DNA of 62,553 bases. Origin: [Limnothrix rosea] IAM M-220. Its GTDB lineage: Bacteria; Cyanobacteriota; Cyanobacteriia; Cyanobacteriales; MRBY01. The notes under the pieces are model-generated. The model ran no database searches. It was not told the DNA's origin and saw only the letters and a program-made list of their open reading frames with translations. The DNA lies in assembly GCF_001904615.1 (NCBI RefSeq), contig NZ_MRBY01000021.1, forward strand, positions 1 to 62,553, given 5' to 3'. This document shows positions 19,147-26,960 of this stretch, piece after piece. Both the position numbers and the translations under genes were made by a program. Each line of letters begins with the position of its first letter. Positions within the stretch are counted from its first letter, which is position 1.

Positions 19147-19398
19147 GTTGAGATCAAGAGTTTTATTAGTGCCTCTCTATTTAAAGATTTTGAATTGGCA
19201 TTGGATCAATACATCATCTACAGAAATTTAATTCGACTTTCTCAAAGTGAGTATCAAGATATTCATCTTGCTATTAAAGATGATATTTATGATTCATTTT
19301 TTCAACGTAAATCTGTTCAAACTCTAGTGGATATCAACTCTATTGCACTGGTTTCTGTTGATGTTATTAAAGAAGAGGTTATTCAATGGATAAACTAA
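19147..19398 (+). pseudogene. xisH: XisH-like (fdxN-element excision controlling factor), 5'-truncated
   Basis: The 83 codons before the stop read VEIKSFISASLFKDFELALD, then QYIIYRNLIRL and end KEEVIQWIN; this is the C-terminal two-thirds of XisH (VEIKSF..., ALGQ(Y/F)..YR, ...EI..W). The family's first 45 or so residues are missing and the junction at 19146/19147 is with an IS3 remnant read backwards. XisH and XisI usually form an overlapping pair in cyanobacteria and are widespread outside nif excision. The stop overlaps the next ATG as in intact pairs. An open frame from 19024 exists, so a chimeric product could be made. Confidence 0.65.
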
Positions 19399-19661
19399 AT
19401 AATTATCGTCCTGTAATTAAAAAAATTCTTACTGAGTATGATCAGAAATCTTTAATAACTGTTGCTCAGATAGAAGATTCAAGCGAAGCCAATGTAGTGG
19501 AGCTTTTCAGCGAAGTTAAAATTCATAAGGTAACCTCTGATGGACAGAGAATGGCAGAAGCGTTAAATCAAATTGCTGGAACCTCATCTCTTTCCGATCT
19601 AGAGCCGATAGCTTGGCAGAAAGAAATTCGCGGCGATCGCCTAACTATTTTTCCTAAATGA
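19386..19661 (+). pseudogene. Chimeric ORF: XisI-like start joined to antitoxin-like tail
   Basis: The 91-residue frame starts MDKLNNYRPVIKKILTEY, which is how XisI proteins begin, and its ATG overlaps the xisH stop by 13 bases as in xisHI operons. From about residue 22 the XisI pattern is lost. The rest ends SLSDLEPIAWQKEIRGDRL, which resembles the conserved tail of small type II antitoxins (DPVAWQREIR.DR.LPGR). The simplest reading is a deletion joining the 5' end of xisI to the 3' part of an antitoxin gene. No toxin gene follows. The open frame is intact and may be expressed. Confidence 0.45.
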
Positions 19662-19667
19662 ATATCA

Positions 19668-20261
19668 ATGAAACTGACTATTGTCTCAACAAAAGAATTT
19701 AAACATACACACCAGTTATTTGTATTGACTTACGGTTTATATCGCTCGCCTTTTGGAGATTGTTTAATTACAATTACCGAAAAAAGTATCTGTGGTCTTT
19801 ATTTTTTTGAGACAAATGATTTGGCGATCGCCGCCGATTTTCTCCGAACAGAATGGGGTAAAAATACTGAATTACACCACACGCCAGAAGCGATTCAAAA
19901 CCTAGGCGATCGCCTTTTTTCCAGAAACGCGACATCTGATCCTCATAACTTTAATATTTATCTCAAAGGCACAGACTTTCAATTGCGAGTTTGGCAAGCT
20001 TTGCTCAATATTCCCTATGGACAGACCAGCACCTATCAAAATTTAGCGGCAACAATTGGTCAGCCCAAAGCGATGCGAGCAGTGGGCAATGCTGTCGGGC
20101 GAAATCCTGTGAGCTATGTAGTACCCTGCCATCGGATTCTTCGTACATCTGGCGAAATAGGTGGGTATCGCTGGGGCGTAGAACGTAAAATTGCGATGCT
20201 CGACTGGGAGAAAAAATATGCGCAACAGTTCAGCTCTAGGATGATTGATTGGGCTGTCTAA
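19668..20261 (+). CDS. ogt: Methylated-DNA--protein-cysteine methyltransferase
   Basis: DNA repair protein that takes the alkyl group from O6-methylguanine onto its own cysteine. The C-terminal domain shows FQLRVWQALLNIPYGQTSTY (104-123), the Arg-finger region KAMRAVGNAVGRNP and the acceptor motif PCHRI with C154, followed by GEIGGYRWGVERK. The N-terminal about 90 residues are the usual ribonuclease-like fold. No Ada or AraC domain is present. The start ATG at 19668 directly follows the chimeric XisI-like frame (6-base gap). It is complete and active-looking, in contrast to the ATL domain at 17217. Confidence 0.92.
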   Translation: MKLTIVSTKEFKHTHQLFVLTYGLYRSPFGDCLITITEKSICGLYFFETNDLAIAADFLRTEWGKNTELHHTPEAIQNLGDRLFSRNATSDPHNFNIYLKGTDFQLRVWQALLNIPYGQTSTYQNLAATIGQPKAMRAVGNAVGRNPVSYVVPCHRILRTSGEIGGYRWGVERKIAMLDWEKKYAQQFSSRMIDWAV

Positions 20262-20271
20262 ATTTGGCGAT

Positions 20272-22080
20272 TTACAAACCCACCATACTTTGGGGGAACG
20301 TCATCACAAAACAAGTTTCATAGGTTTTCTTGCCACGGTTCGGTTCGCTGCTCACCTCAATGGTTCCTTCCAGCTGTTCCACAAGTGCTTTTACGAGCGC
20401 TAATCCCAAACCAGTACCGGGAATTGCCTGCTCTGTGACTCCTGCACCGCGCCGAAATTTCTCAAAAATATGGCCTTGCTCCTCTGCTGCAATGCCGGAG
20501 CCATCATTGCAAAGACGTAGTTGTATTTGTGCTGGAGATTTTGCGAAATATTCCACTTCGAGACGAACTTTTGTGTTGCGGGCTGAATATTTGCCTGCAT
20601 TGGTTAATAGTTCACTGAGGGCATTGGTCAAACTCTCTTCGTCCGTTTCAATTTGTAGTTTCTGGGACACATTTTCAGGAACGTAGGTAACTTCTAGTTC
20701 AAGACCTTTTAATAATTGCCAGCGTTGATTAAATTCTTGGCGCATCGCTTCTAGGATCGGATTTAGCGACAAACGTTGGGGCTTCATCGCAAATTGCTCG
20801 GACTCAAAATGTTGCAGTTTTAGGAGGTCTTTAATGAGTTTGCTTTCGCGGGTTAGTTCTTGTTCGAGGATATCGAGGTAGGTTGCTTGTTTTTCTGGCG
20901 ATCGCCCCGGTTGTTTGAGCATTTTGACAGCAACTTTCATGGTCGCGAGGGGAGTATTTAGCTCATGGCTCATGGTACTGAGAAATTCATCCTTGAGGAC
21001 ATTGAGCTGGCGGAGCTGCTGAATTTGCTGACGCATTTTCGCGCCGAGTTTTGCCTGTACGTCGAGGCTCCATTTTAGTTGGGCGGTGCGTTCATCCACT
21101 AGGGATTGCACGCGCTGGAGAGACTGCTGATGAATCATAGCTGTGCTGAGCTGGTGGGCAACAAAATCCGCTAATTGCTTTTCTTCTGCCTGCCACACGC
21201 GACTTGTTTGCTGTCCCAAAATCACTAGGCCAAGGACTGTACTGGACTGGCCATCACTGGACTGTTGCCCCATTAAAGGGGTCACAAGAAAACTTTTATA
21301 GCGATCAGTGAGGGGAGATGTGGCTAAATCGGTTTGGTCAATGTCATTGATCGCCAGAATTTCCGGAGCGGACAGCCACCCTTGGCGACAAATGCCACAA
21401 TCTTTTAAAACGGTTTGTCGTGGGACTAGATTTGTTTCGTTAACAACATTAAAGGTTGCATCGGGACAAATTTGCGGTTCATTTCTGGCTAGTAATGGAT
21501 TGGCATATTTAAATAAACCGGCTAAACCAAAATCTACGTCGTAACATTCCACCACTGCGGCGATCGCCTGTTGTAGCAGCTTATTGATGCTAGTTTCCGT
21601 ATCGATTAGCTGATTAATTTTTGCGAGTAATGCATTATTATCGCGGCTCTGCTGATTTTGTTGCTGTAGTGGTAGGGTCTGCGCGGCAAGATCTAAAATA
21701 GGCAGCACAATTTCCGTAAGCTCTTCTAGCGGTGGTAAAGAGGTACGAGAGGCCATGGCGATCCAGCCAGAACGGCTCGTTTCCGTATCGAAGGGCATCA
21801 ATGCCAACTGCCGAATTCCCTGTTCTTGCAATGGCTGGTACTTTTTTGCTTTTAGCTCCTTTTTAAAAACGGCTTTTTTGGGTGGCTCGACGTGGGCGAA
21901 TGCTTCCAAATCAGGGATTTCACTCCAATAGCCCGCTAAAGGTAAAGTTACTTGGCAGTCCAACTCAAAATATACGGCCTCCACTGAGAAGTAACGGGCG
22001 ATCGCCTCAGCTAGATGATCAACAACAACATGGGGATCAGGAGAAAACGTTAAACAGCGGTAGAGAGAATCAAGAGCCAT
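20272..22080 (-). CDS. GAF-domain sensor histidine kinase
   Basis: A 602-residue soluble two-component kinase. N-terminal sensor region (about 1-130) of uncertain fold, then a GAF-like domain (about 155-315) with cysteines at C205, C228 and C231, a coiled coil (about 318-360), and a HisKA/HATPase_c core: H372 in STMSHELNTPLATMK, N box ELLTNAGKYS, G1 NDGSGI, F box FEKFRRG and G2 GTGLGLALVKALVEQ. It has no membrane segment. The short gap to the next gene upstream (9 bases to the stop at 22090) suggests an operon with the 297-residue protein. Its signal and response regulator are unknown. Confidence 0.92.
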   Translation of the reverse strand: MALDSLYRCLTFSPDPHVVVDHLAEAIARYFSVEAVYFELDCQVTLPLAGYWSEIPDLEAFAHVEPPKKAVFKKELKAKKYQPLQEQGIRQLALMPFDTETSRSGWIAMASRTSLPPLEELTEIVLPILDLAAQTLPLQQQNQQSRDNNALLAKINQLIDTETSINKLLQQAIAAVVECYDVDFGLAGLFKYANPLLARNEPQICPDATFNVVNETNLVPRQTVLKDCGICRQGWLSAPEILAINDIDQTDLATSPLTDRYKSFLVTPLMGQQSSDGQSSTVLGLVILGQQTSRVWQAEEKQLADFVAHQLSTAMIHQQSLQRVQSLVDERTAQLKWSLDVQAKLGAKMRQQIQQLRQLNVLKDEFLSTMSHELNTPLATMKVAVKMLKQPGRSPEKQATYLDILEQELTRESKLIKDLLKLQHFESEQFAMKPQRLSLNPILEAMRQEFNQRWQLLKGLELEVTYVPENVSQKLQIETDEESLTNALSELLTNAGKYSARNTKVRLEVEYFAKSPAQIQLRLCNDGSGIAAEEQGHIFEKFRRGAGVTEQAIPGTGLGLALVKALVEQLEGTIEVSSEPNRGKKTYETCFVMTFPQSMVGL

Positions 22081-22089
22081 ACAGCACCG

Positions 22090-22983
22090 TTACGGAGAAA
22101 CATCGGGGGCTAATGCCTTCGCCTTTGCAAGGGCAAGTTCACTATTCTGACGATAGCTTAAGACCCGCTCCTGCGCCTCCGCATACCGAGGATGATTTGG
22201 TGCTACCAGTTTCATCAGCTCCGACGCTTGCTGCCAACGATTCGCTAAATCAAGCCATTCACCATAGGTTGTCGCAGATTGTCCACCATTGGCTGCTTGG
22301 ATCGCTAAGCGTACAGCCTGATTAAAAGGTTCAAAACTCAAATCACTGCCACTACTCCCAGAGGTGGAAGTTTGGGTTACCGTGGCGCTACCGGAGATAT
22401 TTGGTGACACTTGGGTCTTGAGCTGCCACCAGTCATGACTTAGCCAACCGCAAAATCCGGCGGCGATCGCCCCCAACACTAATTTACTTTGGGGTGAAAA
22501 ACTAAGCGATGGCATTTTTCGTTCTGCAGCAGATGTCGCAGCAACAGGCGGCGCAGCCAACTTAAACTTCGTTGAACGCTTTTGGGGCTTGGATTTCGGT
22601 AGCTTAATCTCCCAAGAACGCAACATTCGTTTTACCCAAGATAAATGGCGAATTTGAATCTTTTCAGACCACAACAGCTTCCGGCGCGCTTCAAAACTTA
22701 GGGTGGACACCCATAAAGACTGCACATCATTAGTCAGACAGCTTTGGATATGAACCTGGCGAAACGGTCGCGGCGACAACTGATCCAAGCTCCGCTGAAT
22801 ACGGCTGACAATGACCCGTTTATCCAAATTTTCCGGATGTCCCGCCTCACACAAAATCTCAAGAATCCCATTCGCACCAAGGGCAACCCGCGTACTCACA
22901 CCAGTATCCTGCAACTGTTCGTTCAGGACTTCCATAATTGCCTTAACGCTACCCTGATGTGCAAGCTGAATAAGATTTTTCAT
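22090..22983 (-). CDS. Conserved cyanobacterial protein with one membrane segment, unknown function
   Basis: A 297-residue protein. A soluble N-terminal domain (about 1-110, MKNLIQLAHQGSVKAIMEVL...) is followed by a basic linker, a single hydrophobic segment (about 165-185, LVLGAIAAGFCGWLSHDWW) and a C-terminal helical domain (FNQAVRLAIQAA, RWQQASELMKLV, RYAEAQERVLSYRQNS). The C-terminal pattern resembles the helical tail of the pseudo-orthocaspase at 10368. The N-terminal motif is common at the start of cyanobacterial hypotheticals. It stops 9 bases before the histidine kinase gene on the same strand and is probably cotranscribed with it. Confidence 0.75.
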   Translation of the reverse strand: MKNLIQLAHQGSVKAIMEVLNEQLQDTGVSTRVALGANGILEILCEAGHPENLDKRVIVSRIQRSLDQLSPRPFRQVHIQSCLTNDVQSLWVSTLSFEARRKLLWSEKIQIRHLSWVKRMLRSWEIKLPKSKPQKRSTKFKLAAPPVAATSAAERKMPSLSFSPQSKLVLGAIAAGFCGWLSHDWWQLKTQVSPNISGSATVTQTSTSGSSGSDLSFEPFNQAVRLAIQAANGGQSATTYGEWLDLANRWQQASELMKLVAPNHPRYAEAQERVLSYRQNSELALAKAKALAPDVSP

Positions 22984-23059
22984 ATTGTTGCGCGACTGCC
23001 ACTAGCTCCGCCAATACTTTAAGCCTCAGAAAAAGTCAGCCAAAATCCGGACAAAAACC

Positions 23060-23392
23060 CTAAATATCTTGCTCCAGTTCAGGTTGCTCAAGTTTCTCTG
23101 ACTCCGCATCCATTAAAGCCTTCATAATGAATTTAAGCTTCGGTCGCGCAATATAGGGCCAGCCCCCTTCTTCTTCCATGTCTCGCAGCAGATTATATAA
23201 ATCCCGTCGCCGTTCAGGTAACGTCGGATAAAAATACTGTTCACAAATTTTGCGGTGTAACTGTTCGATTTCACGCAGAATGACAAGCTGGGTTTCTCCT
23301 TTCCCTTCATGCTCAGCGGCGATCGCCAAAATATCCTGTAAAAGTGACTCAAGGTTTTGAGACAGATCCAAATTCTTTTCAGCAGCAGTCAT
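23060..23392 (-). CDS. Conserved hypothetical protein, soluble helical
   Basis: A 110-residue acidic protein with amphipathic helices and no membrane segment. The pattern LVILREIEQLHRKICEQYF, then RRRDLYNLLRDMEEEGGWPY and PKLKFIMKAL has the look of a conserved cyanobacterial orphan family, but I cannot name a function. It lies 77 bases upstream of the 297-residue membrane protein on the same strand, so it may lead the operon with the histidine kinase. Confidence 0.75.
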   Translation of the reverse strand: MTAAEKNLDLSQNLESLLQDILAIAAEHEGKGETQLVILREIEQLHRKICEQYFYPTLPERRRDLYNLLRDMEEEGGWPYIARPKLKFIMKALMDAESEKLEQPELEQDI

Positions 23393-23649
23393 AAATCTTG
23401 ATGAGAAGGGATAGACGCATTGATCTTATAGTACTTTTGGAGATATCAACCGCAAAACAATTGCAGTCACTAGACACAATCTGCAACAGACACCCCAGCA
23501 ACAACTTAACTCCAATCAATGCTACGTCATTGCTCAATATCTCCTATTTAGTAGACTCCCAGCAATGGGCAGATAAGTCAAAAATTATTTATTTACACCG
23601 TCAATAATCAAGACCTTCTGAGACTATTCATTATTTCCTTTCAGCCTCT

Positions 23650-24204
23650 ATGAAAATCCTCTATCGTCTCGCTACAGATGCTGACTTAGACGATATTTTA
23701 GCCGTCCAAACCCTTAATCTGAAAATCCTTCTAGGTTCGTCTTTATCAGAGGAAGTACTAACTGCTTTAGTCATAAACCAAGAAAAGAAACGCGATCGCC
23801 AGCGTGAACTGATTTTTATTGCCATTTGTAATGGGAAAGTGATTGGTTTTATTGCTCTTTTACTGAATAGCGCCAGAATAACGGGTTTATTTGTTCATCC
23901 AGATTTTGTACAGCAGGGCATTGGCTCTGAACTGTTGACCATTGCCATAGATGTCTTAGATTCCAAGAAACATCGCACTATTTTTGCTTGGTCATTTGAT
24001 TCTGCTAAGGCCTTTTATCGGAAACATGGTTTTCATTCTTCGCGTAGCAACTATCTTTTATTAGGAAGACATCTCAAGGTTCGTACCTTTTGGATGCGCA
24101 AAACTATTCGTCCACTGACTGAGATAGAGCAAAAAAGAAATACGATTATTACGGCAATTATAATCAGCCTTATTCTCGTGAGTTTAATTACATCTTTAAG
24201 CTAG
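23650..24204 (+). CDS. GNAT-family N-acetyltransferase with C-terminal membrane tail
   Basis: A 184-residue GNAT protein. Acetyl-CoA binding is shown by ITGLFVHPDFVQQGIGSELL (residues about 77-96, the R/Q-x-x-G-x-G/A loop) and the late motif FYRKHGFHSS. The last 20 residues (ITAIIISLILVSLITSLS) form a strongly hydrophobic segment, so the protein looks tail-anchored in a membrane, which is uncommon for GNATs. The substrate is unknown. It starts with ATG and is flanked by non-coding sequence on both sides. Confidence 0.82.
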   Translation: MKILYRLATDADLDDILAVQTLNLKILLGSSLSEEVLTALVINQEKKRDRQRELIFIAICNGKVIGFIALLLNSARITGLFVHPDFVQQGIGSELLTIAIDVLDSKKHRTIFAWSFDSAKAFYRKHGFHSSRSNYLLLGRHLKVRTFWMRKTIRPLTEIEQKRNTIITAIIISLILVSLITSLS

Positions 24205-24399
24205 TCTGTCTCGATCATCCAGTCTTTTTTAAGGCATCGTTAGCTGATAAAAATATCGGTGACTCATGAACAGTTGCCATGATGCCTCGGTCAATGATCG
24301 CTCTCTGTTTTGAGAAATTTAGTTGCGTCAGTGATATTACAATCCACTGCAAACAGCTGATCGAAAGAAAAGAAAAAGATATGCTGGATCTACGGAATG

Positions 24400-24420
24400 C
24401 TCCTCCTAGGCAGTGAGGAG
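24400..24420 (+). promoter_or_regulatory. Hairpin in the VWA gene leader
   Basis: Stem CTCCTC (24400-24405) / GAGGAG (24415-24420) with a 9-base loop, about 30 bases before the VWA start codon. The 3' arm holds a GGAGG sequence, but that is too far from the ATG to be its Shine-Dalgarno. It could be a terminator stem without a clean T-run or a leader element. Confidence 0.3.
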
Positions 24421-24451
24421 GAAAGTACTGTTTTGTGCGAGATAAAAAAAG

Positions 24452-25702
24452 ATGAAAGTCGGACTGCAAGTTCTCCTGAGTGATGCTCACCTCGATGCAC
24501 AGCAATCCCATAGCCAAAGGCAGTTGTCGTTTTCGATTACGGCGATCGCCGATGATTTTCAACCGCAAGGCCTACCGTTAAATCTCTGTTTAGTACTAGA
24601 TCATAGTGGCTCCATGGCGGGGAAACCGCTACGCACAGTCAAGGAAGCCGCGATCCAATTGGTTGACCGTCTTGACGGAGGCGATCGCCTATCGGTCATT
24701 GCCTTTGACCACAAAGCAAAGGTCATTGTGGAGAACCAAAACGTCATCAATAAAGATCAAATAAAAAAACAAATTAGTCGCCTAGAAGCCGCCGGCGGCA
24801 CAAGCATTGACGATGGTATGCGCCTCGGTTTAGACGAACTCGCGAGTATCACTGGCAACTACGCCTCCCAAGTATTTATGCTGACCGACGGCGAAAATGA
24901 ACATGGTGATAACGAGCGCTGCCTCAAAATTGCGCGGTTAGCCGCAGAGTATGGCGTGACCTTAAATGCCCTTGGTTTTGGTGCCAACTGGAATCAAGAT
25001 GTCCTCGAAAGTATTGCCGATGCAGCCAATGGTAGCCTTGCCTATATTGAAACCCCAGAACAGGCCAGTGAAACCTTTAATCGTCTTTTGCTACGAGCCC
25101 AGTCTGTCGGTTTGACCAATGCCCAATTATTATTACAACTCACCTCCTATTCCCGTTTGGCCGATCTCAAGCCCTTAGCTCAGGTAGCGCCGGAAACGAT
25201 TGAACTAGAGGTGATCCGAGAGGGGGATTTCTACGGCGTGCGTTTGGGGGATTTGTTGACTGATGTGCCGCGGGTTATCCTCGCCAATGTCTATATCGAT
25301 CAGTTGGCACTGGGGGATCATCTGATTGCGGCGGCTCAGGTGCGCTACGATGACCCAGCCCATGGGCAAACTCAGCTCATGTCGGAAAGTATTCCTGTGA
25401 TGGTAACCGTGCAGAGCAATTATCAACCGCAGGTCAACTCAGGGGTACAAATGTCGATTTTGGCTCTAGCAAAATATCGGCAAACGCAAATGGCTGAGGC
25501 TAAACTCAAATCCGGCGATCGCCAAGGGGCAGCCACCATGCTACAAACGGCGGCCAAAACAGCGATTCAACTAGGCGACGACAATGCTGCAACCATTCTC
25601 CAAAAAAATGCCACACAACTACAAAGCGGCAATGAACTATCTGAAGGCGATCGCAAACGTACCCGCATCGCATCTAAAACAATTATCCAACCCCCCCATT
25701 AA
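24452..25702 (+). CDS. von Willebrand factor A (VWA) domain protein
   Basis: A 416-residue soluble protein. The VWA domain (about 40-220) has a complete metal-ion-dependent adhesion site: DHSGSM (D50, S52, S54), the threonine of GGTSIDDG and the aspartate of MLTDGENEHGD. A beta-rich middle region and a C-terminal helical domain (about 325-416) follow. The architecture resembles the Mg-chelatase-like/VWA family common in cyanobacteria; partners are unknown. It has no signal peptide. Its stop overlaps the stop of the convergent S4 gene by three to four bases. Confidence 0.88.
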   Translation: MKVGLQVLLSDAHLDAQQSHSQRQLSFSITAIADDFQPQGLPLNLCLVLDHSGSMAGKPLRTVKEAAIQLVDRLDGGDRLSVIAFDHKAKVIVENQNVINKDQIKKQISRLEAAGGTSIDDGMRLGLDELASITGNYASQVFMLTDGENEHGDNERCLKIARLAAEYGVTLNALGFGANWNQDVLESIADAANGSLAYIETPEQASETFNRLLLRAQSVGLTNAQLLLQLTSYSRLADLKPLAQVAPETIELEVIREGDFYGVRLGDLLTDVPRVILANVYIDQLALGDHLIAAAQVRYDDPAHGQTQLMSESIPVMVTVQSNYQPQVNSGVQMSILALAKYRQTQMAEAKLKSGDRQGAATMLQTAAKTAIQLGDDNAATILQKNATQLQSGNELSEGDRKRTRIASKTIIQPPH

Positions 25703-25923
25703 TCTTCATTAAATTCCACCTGTACAGTCTCCCCCTCAAAACTGACAATATCGCCATGGCGGAGCTTTTTCTTACGACGGGTTTCAGTTTCACCATTAAC
25801 ATCAACAAATCCCCCCTGGATCATGGCCTTAGCCTGACCACCTGTCGCGACAAAATTCATCACCTTTAGAAATTGATCAAGCTGAATCGTTGGTTCATCA
25901 GGAGGAAGATTGTTGGCCATCAT
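25699..25923 (-). CDS. S4-domain RNA-binding protein (YbcJ-like)
   Basis: A 74-residue protein that is essentially one S4 RNA-binding domain: IQLDQFLKVMNFVATGGQAK followed by VDVNGETETRRKKKLRHGDIV. This matches the YbcJ/YaaA-type small S4 proteins, thought to act in ribosome or RNA metabolism. It begins with two ATG codons; either may be used. It is convergent with the VWA gene. Confidence 0.88.
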   Translation of the reverse strand: MMANNLPPDEPTIQLDQFLKVMNFVATGGQAKAMIQGGFVDVNGETETRRKKKLRHGDIVSFEGETVQVEFNED

Positions 25924-26036
25924 ATTCTCGCAAACAAAACGTTATTACCCTAGAAATTGTACCGTTTGACTTTAGGGAACTTCATTTTCTCCGTAGCCGA
26001 TAATCAAGCAAAGTTGACCCAGCTATTTATAGCTAT

Positions 26037-26786
26037 TTATAACGAAGGGCGAAGTACACGCCTAAACAATTCACGCACATGTTCCCAAGCATCTGATGCT
26101 GCATGGGGTTCATAGCTCCCACGGCGATCGCAGAAAAAACCATGACCAGCATTGTCATAACAAACAATACGATGGGTAACTTGATGGGCTTCTAGTTCAG
26201 ATTGAATCTGTGCCACCTGTTCAGCCGGAATAGAGGCATCTTCATTGCCAAAAAAGCAGTAAATTTCACCCTTAATGTCCCTCGTAAACTCAATGGTTGC
26301 TAGGCGTTCTTTTCCCGGACACCAGTTCGCAATACCCGCGCCATAAAAAGAAGCTGTCGCTGTAACAGCATCTAAAGTTGCACCGAGATAAACCACATGA
26401 CCTCCAAAACAAAAACCAATTAGACCAACGCCAGTTTGTTGCACTTGGGGCAAAGCGTAAAGGTAGTCAATTGTTGCTTGCAGATCACTCATTAATTCGG
26501 AGGCCTTGGTCTGCACCTTATATTGCCGGCCAACTTTAATATCGTCTGCTGTATAGCCCGTTTCAAAACCCGGGGCTATGCGTTGGTAAATTGCCGGGGC
26601 GATCGCCACATATCCCAAGGCGGCAACACGTTCCGTAACCTCACGAATATGGGCATTCACTCCAAAAATTTCCTGCACCACCATCACAGCAGGATAAATT
26701 TCATCACCGACAGGCCGAGCTAAGTAGGCATCAATTTGCAAATCACCATTGTGAATTTGGATATTGCTCGTTGTCAGCTGATTCAT
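26037..26786 (-). CDS. Dienelactone hydrolase family protein
   Basis: A 249-residue alpha/beta hydrolase. The catalytic triad of the dienelactone hydrolase family is visible: C126 in GFCFGGH, D183 in GNEDASIP and H215 in NAGHGFF. The N-terminal strand region (AVMVVQEIFGVNAHIREV) is also typical. No aromatic degradation genes are near, so the natural substrate is probably something else. It starts with ATG and is a single gene. Confidence 0.92.
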   Translation of the reverse strand: MNQLTTSNIQIHNGDLQIDAYLARPVGDEIYPAVMVVQEIFGVNAHIREVTERVAALGYVAIAPAIYQRIAPGFETGYTADDIKVGRQYKVQTKASELMSDLQATIDYLYALPQVQQTGVGLIGFCFGGHVVYLGATLDAVTATASFYGAGIANWCPGKERLATIEFTRDIKGEIYCFFGNEDASIPAEQVAQIQSELEAHQVTHRIVCYDNAGHGFFCDRRGSYEPHAASDAWEHVRELFRRVLRPSL

Positions 26787-26907
26787 GAAGGGTACTTTGG
26801 AAAATTAGAGTTTTAAATCATTGTGATTGTCTCAAAAATTGCTGGATTCTGAAACTAAATTTGTCAACATCTTCAGCAAGAACTTTATTTTCAACGAAAA
26901 AGAGTAA

Positions 26908-26935
26908 TAAAAAAGAGGGCGATCGCCCCCTTAAA
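26908..26935 (-). terminator. Terminator of the LysM-M23 gene built on a HIP1 palindrome
   Basis: On the minus strand the perfect palindrome GGGCGATCGCCC (26917-26928), extended by flanking A/G-T/C pairs, is followed by TTTTTTATT. It sits about 25-50 bases after the stop of the LysM-M23 peptidase gene. Confidence 0.6.
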
Positions 26936-26960
26936 AAATTATTTGATTATTAATTGAAAT

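Noticed and set aside
20240-20261. ATGATTGATTGGGC at the ogt end also seen at 18670
   Set aside because: A 14-base match could hint at a duplicated border (target site or recombination), but flanks do not match and a chance/HIP1-linked origin is as likely.
23398-23607. 69-codon plus-strand frame before the GNAT gene
   Set aside because: No family look, overlaps the promoter of the minus-strand gene at 23392, composition like non-coding DNA.
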